Shown: positions 54,157-61,845 of the stretch, piece by piece | Layout of the letters: each line of letters begins with the position of its first letter | How positions within the stretch are numbered: position 1 is the first letter of the stretch | NCBI GenBank assembly: GCA_022340585.1 | Contig: JAJDNS010000197.1 | Location: 1 to 64,000 of the forward strand | Length of the DNA stretch: 64,000 bases | Origin: Acidobacteriota bacterium | Lineage (GTDB): Bacteria > Acidobacteriota > Vicinamibacteria > Fen-336 | Reading direction: 5' to 3' | The notes under the pieces: model-generated | Told to the model about the DNA's origin: nothing | What the model saw: the letters and a program-made list of their open reading frames with translations, nothing else | The model's database searches: none | Translations under genes and position numbers: made by a program

Positions 54157-55032
54157 ATGAGGGAGCTGACACGACGCGAGGCGATTCTGGCCGCCGGGAT
54201 GGCAGGGGCGGGAACGCTTCTGGGCCCCGGGGTGACCTCGGGCGCCGGCCGAGCCCGCGCGGTCGAGAAGGGCCGCCTGAAGCAGGCGGTGTCGCGATGG
54301 TGCTACGGAAGGATCCCCCTGCCCGACTTCTGCCGGGTGGTGGCGGAGATGGGCCTTGGGGGGATCGACCTCCTCGGCGAGGACGACTGGCCGGTGCTGA
54401 GCGACCACGGCCTCGTGTGCACCATGGGCTCGGGGGGCGGGGGCACGATCGCCGAGGGCCTCAACGACCCCGCCAACCACGAGGGGATCGTGAAGGGCCT
54501 CACCGAGATGATCCCCCGCGCGGCAAAGGCGGGCGTGCCCAACGTCATCACCATGATCGGCAACCGCAAGCCCGGTCTCGACGACCCCACCGCCAGGGAC
54601 AACTGCGTCACCGCGCTGAAGAGGGTCCAGCCCGTGGCCGAGGCCGAGGGTGTGACCGTCTGCGTGGAGCTCCTCAACAGCAAGGTCGACCACGAGGGGT
54701 ACCAGGGGGACCACACAGAGTTCGTGGTGGACGTGGTCAAGGCCGTGGACTCGCCGAGGGTGAAGGCTCTCTACGACATCTACCACATGCAGATCATGGA
54801 GGGAGACATCATCCGCACCATCCGCGACAACGCCCCCTGGATCGGCCACTACCACACCGGCGGCGTGCCAGGACGGCACGAGCTCGACGACACCCAGGAG
54901 CTGAACTACCCGGCCATCTGTCGAGCCATCGTCGAGACGGGCTTCTCCGGCTACCTGGCCCACGAGTTCGTGCCCACGGGGGACGACATCCTGGCGTCGC
55001 TGCGGGACGCGGTGCAGCGCTGCGACGTGTGA
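54157..55032 (+). CDS. Tat-exported hydroxypyruvate isomerase-like TIM barrel
   Basis: The product is 291 aa from ATG 54157, with GTGGGGAGGG upstream. Residues 4-13 (LTRREAILAAG) are a twin-arginine signal, with cleavage before GRARAVEKG. The barrel motifs parallel the neighbour: VITMIGNR, VCVELLNSKVDHEGYQ, ALYDIYHMQIMEGDIIRTI, HYHTGGVPGRHELDDTQELNYPAI, YLAHEFVPTGDD. All metal-binding positions appear kept, so it should be active in the periplasm. It may act on sugar acids or ketoses released outside the cell. This is inference; exported isomerase-fold proteins are poorly characterised. Confidence 0.87.
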   Translation: MRELTRREAILAAGMAGAGTLLGPGVTSGAGRARAVEKGRLKQAVSRWCYGRIPLPDFCRVVAEMGLGGIDLLGEDDWPVLSDHGLVCTMGSGGGGTIAEGLNDPANHEGIVKGLTEMIPRAAKAGVPNVITMIGNRKPGLDDPTARDNCVTALKRVQPVAEAEGVTVCVELLNSKVDHEGYQGDHTEFVVDVVKAVDSPRVKALYDIYHMQIMEGDIIRTIRDNAPWIGHYHTGGVPGRHELDDTQELNYPAICRAIVETGFSGYLAHEFVPTGDDILASLRDAVQRCDV

Positions 55033-55119
55033 CGGCACCCGTGGGGAGGCCGTGACCGGGCGTCCCGCCCGGGAGCACGCCGGGTCGTCGGCGTGGTCGG
55101 AGACCGGGGGCCGCCCCGT

Positions 55120-55149
55120 TTGCCCCGCGGAGCCACGGGAAGGTATCCT
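55120..55149 (+). promoter_or_regulatory. Candidate promoter (TTGCCC-N18-TATCCT) for asnB
   Basis: -35 TTGCCC at 55120-55125 and -10 TATCCT at 55144-55149. The asnB start is about 145 nt downstream, leaving a long GC-rich leader in which I see no riboswitch. Confidence 0.35.
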
Positions 55150-55292
55150 TTTCCTTCCACAATCTCACAGGACACTGGACCTGCCGGGTGCGGGGGTTGT
55201 CGACCCGTCGCCCGCAGGCTCGGATCAACGCCGCGGGTGGCGGGTCTCCATCCGCGTCTCGGCCTGGACCTGGCCCGGAGGTGGACCGCCCC

Positions 55293-57218
55293 ATGTGTGG
55301 CATCGTCGCTTCAGTATCGAGTCGAGGGCCGGTCGACGCCGAAGCGCTGCTCCGGGCCACGAAGAAGCTGCGTCACCGCGGACCCGACGCCGAGCGTGTC
55401 TGGGTGGCAGAGCACGCCCGCGTCGGGCTCGGCCACGCACGGCTGAGCATCATCGACCTCACGACCGGTGACCAGCCCATCGAGAGCGAGGACGGCAGCC
55501 TCCACATCGTGGCGAACGGCGAGTTCTACGACTTCGAGGCGATCCGCGCCCAGCTCGAGGGCCACGGCCACACCTTCCGGACCCGCTCGGACAGCGAGAT
55601 CGCCCTCCACCTCTACGAGGACCTCGGCGCCCGCGCCATGCACCGGCTGCGCGGGGAGTTCGCCTTCGCCATCTGGGACGAGCGTGACCGCGTGCTGTTC
55701 GCCGGCCGGGACCGCTTCGGGATCAAGCCCCTGTACTACGCGCTCCACGACGGGGCCTGCCACGTCGCCTCCGAGGTCAAGGCGCTGGCCGAGCTCGGCG
55801 TCCCCCTGCGCTGGGACCACGAGACCGTGTACGACCTGCACCGCGGCCTGATGCACGCTCCCTACCGGTCGTCCTTCGAAGGCGTGTACCAGGTCCCGCC
55901 GGGCTGCCACCTGATCAGCAACGGCTCCAATGCCCGCATCCTGCCCTACTGGGACTGGGACTACCCGAAGGCCGAGCGGACACGGTTCGACCGGAATCCC
56001 CGGGAATGGGTGAAGAGGCTCCAGGCCACCCTCGACGAAGCCGTCCGCCTGCGCCTGCGCGCCGACGTGCCGGTGGCCTGCTACCTCAGCGGTGGCCTCG
56101 ACTCCTGCGCGGTGCTGGGCGTGGCCTCAAGGCTGTCTGCCCGGCCGCTGCGCGCCTACACCCTCTCCTTCGACATGGCCGACTACGACGAGCGCGCGAT
56201 CGCCGAGGAGCAGGCCAAGCTCTCCGGAGCCGAGTTCTTCCCCATCGACATCCGCTCCGAGCACCTGGGCGATCACTTCGGGGATGCGGTCTACCACGCC
56301 GAGCGGCCATTCGCGAACGCCCACGCCGTCGCCAAGTTCCTGCTGAGTCGGGCGGTCCGCGACTCGGGGGTGAAGGTCGTCTTGACCGGAGAGGGCGCCG
56401 ACGAGGTCTTCGCCGGCTACCCGTTCTTCCGCCGCGACATGGTCCTTCACAACACGGAGGGGCAGGACCCGGAGACGGCCAAGGGCCTGCTGGCGCGTCT
56501 CGACGAAGCCAACCGCGTGTCCCAGGGGCTGCTCCTCCCCCGGGGGGCCACCCAGGCCCTCGAGAGCGTGAAGCGCGTCCTCGGCTTCACCCCCACCATC
56601 ATGGAGACGTGGGCCCAGCAGGGCGAGACGATGTCGAGCCTTCTCGACGACGACTTCAAGGCTCCCTTCCAGGGTCGCGACACGTTCCGCGCCGTCCTCA
56701 GCCACCTCGACGTCGAGCGTCAGCTCGCGGGCCGTGACGCGGTCAACCAATCGCTCTACATCTGGGCCAAGACCACCTTCCCCAACTACATCCTGAGCAA
56801 CCTCGGCGACCGCATGGAGATGGCCCACTCGGTCGAGGGACGGCTGCCCTTCCTCGACCATCACGTGGTAGCCCAGGTCACGCGCATGCCGGTTGCCATG
56901 AAGATCCAGGGCATGACCGAGAAGTACGTCCTGCGCGAGGCTGCCCGCCCGGTGATCACCGACTCCGTCTATCGACGCCAGAAGCACCCCTTCCTGTCGC
57001 CCCCGTCGACCCTCCAGATGGAAGGGCGGCTGTTCAGCCTGGTTCAGGACACGCTGCGCGGAAAGTCCCTGGAGAGGACCGGCCTCTACGATCGCCGGAG
57101 GGTCGCGTCGCTCCTCGACGCGATCCCGAGCATGGACGCCGGGGCACGCACCGCCGTCGACGCCGGTCTGATGTGGATGACCGGGATGTGCCTGATCCAC
57201 GAGAGACTGGGGCTGTAG
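55293..57218 (+). CDS. asnB: Asparagine synthase (glutamine-hydrolysing)
   Basis: The product is 641 aa. Start ATG 55293 is fixed by the catalytic Cys2 (MCGIVASVS), with CCGGAGGTGG upstream. The Ntn amidotransferase domain shows LGHARLSIIDL, NGEFYDFEAIR and RSDSEIALHLYEDLGA. The synthetase half has the PP-loop YLSGGLDSCAVLG near residue 265, LTGEGADEVFAGYPFF, and HSVEGRLPFLDH. The enzyme makes asparagine from aspartate, ATP and glutamine. Its length is near that of longer bacterial AsnB proteins, some of which amidate sugars or peptides in polysaccharide loci, so a non-housekeeping role is possible. Confidence 0.92.
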   Translation: MCGIVASVSSRGPVDAEALLRATKKLRHRGPDAERVWVAEHARVGLGHARLSIIDLTTGDQPIESEDGSLHIVANGEFYDFEAIRAQLEGHGHTFRTRSDSEIALHLYEDLGARAMHRLRGEFAFAIWDERDRVLFAGRDRFGIKPLYYALHDGACHVASEVKALAELGVPLRWDHETVYDLHRGLMHAPYRSSFEGVYQVPPGCHLISNGSNARILPYWDWDYPKAERTRFDRNPREWVKRLQATLDEAVRLRLRADVPVACYLSGGLDSCAVLGVASRLSARPLRAYTLSFDMADYDERAIAEEQAKLSGAEFFPIDIRSEHLGDHFGDAVYHAERPFANAHAVAKFLLSRAVRDSGVKVVLTGEGADEVFAGYPFFRRDMVLHNTEGQDPETAKGLLARLDEANRVSQGLLLPRGATQALESVKRVLGFTPTIMETWAQQGETMSSLLDDDFKAPFQGRDTFRAVLSHLDVERQLAGRDAVNQSLYIWAKTTFPNYILSNLGDRMEMAHSVEGRLPFLDHHVVAQVTRMPVAMKIQGMTEKYVLREAARPVITDSVYRRQKHPFLSPPSTLQMEGRLFSLVQDTLRGKSLERTGLYDRRRVASLLDAIPSMDAGARTAVDAGLMWMTGMCLIHERLGL

Positions 57219-57241
57219 GATATCAGGGAGGCAACGCCAGG

Positions 57242-58600
57242 ATGTCCACCACCCGCAGACAGACCGGGGTCCCCGCCAACCCCGGCTCGCGTTCGAGCTC
57301 TCGGCCCACTCGGCGGACCTTCCTGGGGCGATCCCTGGCGGCCGCGGGTGGCCTCGCTTTTCCGCAGATCGTTCCCGCCGCCGCCCTCGGCCGGGACGGC
57401 GCCGTCGCCCCCAGTGAACGGATTGTCCTGGGAGGCATCGGGCTCGGCCCCCGAGGCACCTATGACCTCAGCGTGATGCTGCCGGAGCAGGACGTGCAGT
57501 TCGTCGCCATCTGCGACGTGCGGCGCATCCGGAGGGAGGCCATCAAGGAGATGGTCGACACACACTACGGCAGCGGCGACTGCGCCATGTACCGGGACTT
57601 CTTCGAGCTCCTCGATCGCCCGGACATCGACGCCGTCCTGATCGCGACCGGCGATCACTGGCACGCCCTGGCCTCGATTCTGGCCATGAAGGCGGGCAAG
57701 GACGTCTACAGCGAGAAGCCCTGCGGGATGACCATCGCCGAAGTCCAGGCCCTGGCCGACGCCGCTCATCGCTACGCGAGGGTGTTTCAAGCGGGGACGC
57801 AGCGCCGCAGCCTGGCCAACTTCCAGTACGCGGCCTACCTGGCCCAGAGCGGGAAGCTCGGCAAGCTCCACACTCTTCACGCCTCCATCTACACCCCGAG
57901 CCGGACCTACGGGTGGCTCTCGGCGGAGCCGGAGCCCCCGGTCGAGGAATGCGACTGGGACCGCTGGCTGGGGCCGAGTCCCTGGCGGCCGTTCAACAAC
58001 GCGTACGTGAGCGGTGGCTGGCGCGGGCACTACGACTTCGAAGCGGCCGCCAATCTCCCCGACTGGGGAGCCCACACGATCGACCTCTGCCAGTGGGCGA
58101 ACCAGTCGGACGACACCACGCCCATCGAGTGGAGGGCCGACGAGAGCGGGATCACCGGGCTGTATGCCAACGGAGTCGAGCTGATCTGTGACTTCCTCCC
58201 CACTCCGTTCGGCGATCGGGCCCCGCAGTACACGACGTCCACCGGAACCTGCCCCGTTCGCTACGAGGGCGACGAGGGCTGGGTCGAGACCGGCGACAAC
58301 GGCGAGATCCTCCTCTCGGAGAACCTGGTCGAGTCGCTGGGGAGGCAGTTCGTCAAGCCCGGGACCAGCGCCCGGGGACACGGGCGGAACTTCTTCGACT
58401 GCGTCAAGTCCCGGGCCCGGCCGGTCTGCCACCAGGACGTGATGCGGCGGTCGCACATCGCCTGCTTTGCCGCGGAGCTGGCCTGGGAGCTGCGCCGAAA
58501 GGTCACCTTCGACCCGGTGACCGAGAGGTTCGTCGGTGACGAGGAAGCCAACCGCCGGATCCGCCGGGCCACGCGCGAGCCCTGGTCCCTGTATGTCTAG
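57242..58600 (+). CDS. Tat-exported Gfo/Idh/MocA-family oxidoreductase
   Basis: The product is 452 aa, with AGGGAGG upstream. RPTRRTFLGRSLAAAGG is a twin-arginine signal. The Rossmann domain opens ERIVLGGIGLGPRGTYDL, followed by AICDVRR, ATGDHWHALASILAMKAGKDVYSEKPCGMTIAE (with the EKP motif) and FQAGTQRRSL. The C-terminal sheet has WGAHTIDLCQWA. The cofactor NAD(P) must be bound before export, as in GH109 and glucose-fructose oxidoreductase. Likely substrates are sugars or sugar derivatives. It starts 23 nt after asnB and is followed by a HEAT protein after 12 nt. Confidence 0.9.
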   Translation: MSTTRRQTGVPANPGSRSSSRPTRRTFLGRSLAAAGGLAFPQIVPAAALGRDGAVAPSERIVLGGIGLGPRGTYDLSVMLPEQDVQFVAICDVRRIRREAIKEMVDTHYGSGDCAMYRDFFELLDRPDIDAVLIATGDHWHALASILAMKAGKDVYSEKPCGMTIAEVQALADAAHRYARVFQAGTQRRSLANFQYAAYLAQSGKLGKLHTLHASIYTPSRTYGWLSAEPEPPVEECDWDRWLGPSPWRPFNNAYVSGGWRGHYDFEAAANLPDWGAHTIDLCQWANQSDDTTPIEWRADESGITGLYANGVELICDFLPTPFGDRAPQYTTSTGTCPVRYEGDEGWVETGDNGEILLSENLVESLGRQFVKPGTSARGHGRNFFDCVKSRARPVCHQDVMRRSHIACFAAELAWELRRKVTFDPVTERFVGDEEANRRIRRATREPWSLYV

Positions 58601-58612
58601 GGGGTGAGCGCC

Positions 58613-60664
58613 ATGAGGACGCAGGTGCTCCTGGCTCTCGGCGTGGTCGGCGGCCTCTCGCTGGTCTTCCCGCCGGCGGCCAGCGCCTGGCCAGGGCCGC
58701 TGGCTGCCGGCCGTTTCGGTCCCGCCAAGGACACGATCGCTGTGGCGGGATCGTGGCCCTGGCCAGGGCAGCCGGCCGCAGGCGGGATCAGTCCTCGGGA
58801 AACCACCCCGGAGCTCGTCGGGGTCCTCGAGTCGGATGCCCCCGTGGAGCAGAAGGCGATCGCCTGTCGCAAGCTGGGAGAGTTCGGGACCCCCGAAGCG
58901 GTGCCGGCGTTGGCGAGCCTGCTCGGTCACGAGGTTCTCGCCGCCTACGCCCGCTCGGCGCTCGAGAGAATCCCTGACCCGAGCGCCGCCGCCGCCCTGC
59001 GATCGGCACTCGACACGACCCAGGGGGACCTCCTGGTCGGCGTGATCACCTCGCTGGGCACGCTCCGGGACGAGAAGGCGGTCGGCGCCCTGGCCGAGCT
59101 CACCGGTCGTGACGACACCACCGTCAGCGGAGCCGCTCTGCGCGCGCTGGGTCGGGTGGCGACCGCGGACGCGGTTCGGATCGTGAAGGGGGCGCTGGCT
59201 TCGGGGGGAGAGGATGCGGCCGCCGCCGGGCTGCTCGCGGCCCGGCAGCAGAGGGCACTGGGCCACACCGACGTCGCCCTCGACCTCTACGACGCGGTTC
59301 GGTCCGCCGACGTCCCCGAGGCCTCTCGCCTCGGGGCGACGCGTGGCGCCATCGTCACCCGCAACTCCGTGTCCTTCCTCATGGACCAGCTGAGCTCTGA
59401 CGATGACGCGGTTCGCGACGTGGCGTTGCTGACCATCCGTGAGATGCCGTCGGACGCGCTGGCCGACGCCCTGAACACCCGCCTGGCCTCGGCCGCGCCC
59501 GACCTTCGGGTTCAGCTCATCACCGCCCTGGCCGATTGCCACAACCGGGCGTCGTTCCCGGTGGTCCGCTCGCAGCTCGACAGCGACGACCAGGCGATCC
59601 GGATCGCGGCCCTCGGTGTAGTCGGCGCGGTGGGCAGTGGCTCCCCTCTGGTCGACACGTTGCTGGACCTGGTGCGGGACCGCCGGTCACCCGAGGAGAG
59701 GCAGACGGCCATCGACCTGCTCACGCGCATGGAAGGCGGGGACGGGGTCGACCGCGTGATCCTGGATCGTCTTGCCCATGCGGAGACGGTGGACTACCGG
59801 GTCGACGTCATTCGCGTTCTGGGGAATCGGCGGGCCGCCATTGCCGTCGGCGACCTCCTCGAGCAAGCCCGAGACAAGGATGCCCGGGTCCGCGTGGCGG
59901 CCCTGCGCGCGATGAGGCGCGGGGTGGGTCCGGACGAGGTCGAAGCGCTGATTGCCCTGATCGAGGCCGAGCCGGACGAGGCAGTGAGAATGGCCGCGGT
60001 CCCTTCGCTGGTCAGCGCGTGCGGTGGCGACGGGTCCTCGGGGGAGCTCGTCCTGGCCGAGCTGAAGCGGGCCACCGACACCTCGGAGAGGGACCTCTGG
60101 ATCCGCGTGCTCACCGCCGTGGGCTACCCGAACGCGCTCCCCGCCGTCCTGGAGGGTCTCGAGGTTGAGGACCGGTCGGTGGTGGCCAGCACGATCGCAC
60201 ACTTGAGCCGGTGGCCGGATCCGACACCGATCGACGCTCTCTTCGCGTTGATGGAGAGCAGCGCGGATGCGGAGGTCCGACGCCGCGCCTGCTCGGCCTC
60301 GATCCAGCTGGCCACGACCGCCGCTCTTGGGCGGCAGCGTCCGGACGACGTCCTGGCGGGGTGGTTCGGGCGCGCGGGGGCCGGGGTGGAGACGGTCCAG
60401 CAGAAGCGCCAGCTCATCTCCGGGCTGGCCCGGGTTCACACGCTCGAGAGCCTTCGCCTCCTCGAACCCTACCTGGGGGACCCGGAGGTGAAGACCGAGG
60501 CGCTCTACGCGCTGCTGTCCATCGGCTCGCCCCTGGTCAAGGCCGGACAGCCGGAGGCGGTCGGGAAGGCGCTGCCCGAGGATTCGACGATCGAGGACCA
60601 GGAGCTGCGCTGGAGAGTCGACCTGCTCAGGAAGCAGGTCGACGCGGCCGGCTCGCGACCCTAG
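58613..60664 (+). CDS. Secreted HEAT-repeat protein
   Basis: The product is 683 aa from ATG 58613 (GTG 58604 is an alternative), with GGGGTGAG upstream. A signal peptide ends near ASAWPGP. From about residue 65 the chain is made of 30-35-residue helical repeats typical of HEAT or PBS lyase-like units: EQKAIACRKLGEFGTPEAVPALASLLG, VGALAELTGRDDTTVSGAALRALGRV, RVAALRAMRRGVGPDEVEALIALIEAEPDE. Such solenoids are scaffolds for protein binding. No catalytic residues seen. It is probably co-transcribed with the oxidoreductase. Confidence 0.85.
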   Translation: MRTQVLLALGVVGGLSLVFPPAASAWPGPLAAGRFGPAKDTIAVAGSWPWPGQPAAGGISPRETTPELVGVLESDAPVEQKAIACRKLGEFGTPEAVPALASLLGHEVLAAYARSALERIPDPSAAAALRSALDTTQGDLLVGVITSLGTLRDEKAVGALAELTGRDDTTVSGAALRALGRVATADAVRIVKGALASGGEDAAAAGLLAARQQRALGHTDVALDLYDAVRSADVPEASRLGATRGAIVTRNSVSFLMDQLSSDDDAVRDVALLTIREMPSDALADALNTRLASAAPDLRVQLITALADCHNRASFPVVRSQLDSDDQAIRIAALGVVGAVGSGSPLVDTLLDLVRDRRSPEERQTAIDLLTRMEGGDGVDRVILDRLAHAETVDYRVDVIRVLGNRRAAIAVGDLLEQARDKDARVRVAALRAMRRGVGPDEVEALIALIEAEPDEAVRMAAVPSLVSACGGDGSSGELVLAELKRATDTSERDLWIRVLTAVGYPNALPAVLEGLEVEDRSVVASTIAHLSRWPDPTPIDALFALMESSADAEVRRRACSASIQLATTAALGRQRPDDVLAGWFGRAGAGVETVQQKRQLISGLARVHTLESLRLLEPYLGDPEVKTEALYALLSIGSPLVKAGQPEAVGKALPEDSTIEDQELRWRVDLLRKQVDAAGSRP

Positions 60665-60746
60665 ACGGCCCACCCCGCGGGCGGAAGATCCGACGGAGGG
60701 CCCACCCGGGGCCGCACCACCCGGGCCGAGCGACGCCATCCGGCTC

Positions 60747-61562
60747 TCAGGAGTGGAGGAGTCGGTACTGACGGTACGCCCCGCCGGCAATGAGGCCGTA
60801 GGAGAGGATGAAGGTCAGGTGGACGAACGGATCGAGGTGCGTCCACCCGAGAGCCGAGAAGTAGGCGAACGAGATGTCGCCCACGCACATGAAGATCATC
60901 CCCCCGAGGATGAACGCCCAGACCGAGCCCACGTGGCTCCCCCGCAGCCGCAGGGCGACGCGTAGCAGCAGGGCGAGGGGGACGAGGAGAACGAGGTCGA
61001 GGACGGGATACATCACGGTCAGGACCCGCTCCAGCAGGGGGCCCTCGGCGTTCACGACGGGCTTCAGGATCGGGACCGCGACCACCGTCGCGAGCAGACC
61101 CACCCCGCAGACGATGGCCAGGCGCTCGCCGAGCGAGCCGACGGGGAATCCGGATTCCCGATAGGCACGAAGGAGCACGACGAAGGCCGCGACCAGGAAG
61201 GGGTAGGCGAGGATGAAGTACAGGTCTCCCACCGACGGGAAGGGGGCCGCCCGTCCAAGGAGCTGGTAGGGCGCGTAGCTGAGCTGGCCCACGAAGGTGG
61301 CGCCCAGGCCGACGGAGAGCAGGGCCCACGCGGGCCGGGCCGGGTTGTCTTCTTCCAGCCGGTCGCGGCAGGCGAAGGCCCACAGCGCCCCCGCGAGCAG
61401 ATAGACCAGCTTGACGAGGGCGGCGGCGGCGAGGAGGAGCTCGGGGGTCAAGACATCGGCGTACAGGGCGCTCGAGGGCGCGAGGGCCCAGCCGCCGTAG
61501 ACCACGACCACCAGCGCGAGAATCACCCACGGCAGCAGATCCACACCTCTGGACTTCGTCAT
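60747..61562 (-). CDS. Integral membrane protein (about seven helices)
   Basis: The product is 271 aa from ATG 61562, overlapping the upstream stop (ATGA). About seven hydrophobic helices run through the chain. Conserved-looking loops are PSVGDLYFILAYPFLVAAFVVLLRAYRESG and MCVGDISFAYFSALG. Both have a G-D motif at the helix start, a pattern seen in the membrane halves of some sensor kinases and diguanylate cyclases. Here there is no output domain. Function unknown. Confidence 0.78.
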   Translation of the reverse strand: MTKSRGVDLLPWVILALVVVVYGGWALAPSSALYADVLTPELLLAAAALVKLVYLLAGALWAFACRDRLEEDNPARPAWALLSVGLGATFVGQLSYAPYQLLGRAAPFPSVGDLYFILAYPFLVAAFVVLLRAYRESGFPVGSLGERLAIVCGVGLLATVVAVPILKPVVNAEGPLLERVLTVMYPVLDLVLLVPLALLLRVALRLRGSHVGSVWAFILGGMIFMCVGDISFAYFSALGWTHLDPFVHLTFILSYGLIAGGAYRQYRLLHS

Positions 61563-61813
61563 CGACCCGCCTCCCGCGAGCGCAGGGCGCTCCGAACCTC
61601 GGCGATGGCCGCGGCCGCCTTGTCCCGCCCGAGGAAGATGTTGAGTCCGCCGGCGAGCTTGCCGAGCAGTGCCTCGGTCTGCTCTGAGCTGATGGAGCCG
61701 TCGGTGATGCCGAGCTTCTCGCAGTGAGCCTCGGTCGCCGATCGCGCCATGGTCTCGCCGATGTAGGGGCCGAGGACCTGGGCGACAACCCGCACGGTCT
61801 CGCTCGTCTCCAT
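61559..61813 (-). CDS. Small hypothetical protein coupled to a C25 peptidase gene
   Basis: The product is 84 aa from ATG 61813, chosen because GGAAGGAG lies 9 nt upstream. A GTG at 61849 would overlap the peptidase stop (GTGA) and give 96 aa, but it has a poor ribosome site. It is soluble and helical: SETVRVVAQVLGPYIGETMARSATEAHCEKLGI, then SSEQTEALLGKLAGGLNIFLGRDKAAAAIAEVRSAL. No family recognised. It overlaps the membrane protein gene by 4 nt. The tight packing of the three genes suggests one functional unit. Confidence 0.72.
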   Translation of the reverse strand: METSETVRVVAQVLGPYIGETMARSATEAHCEKLGITDGSISSEQTEALLGKLAGGLNIFLGRDKAAAAIAEVRSALRSREAGR

Positions 61814-61845
61814 TTCGGTTGGCTCCTTCCCTGCTTGCTCCCCGC

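Noticed and set aside
57086-59542. Minus-strand open frame antisense to the oxidoreductase and HEAT genes
   Set aside because: No ribosome site or domain. The plus-strand genes show clear motifs.
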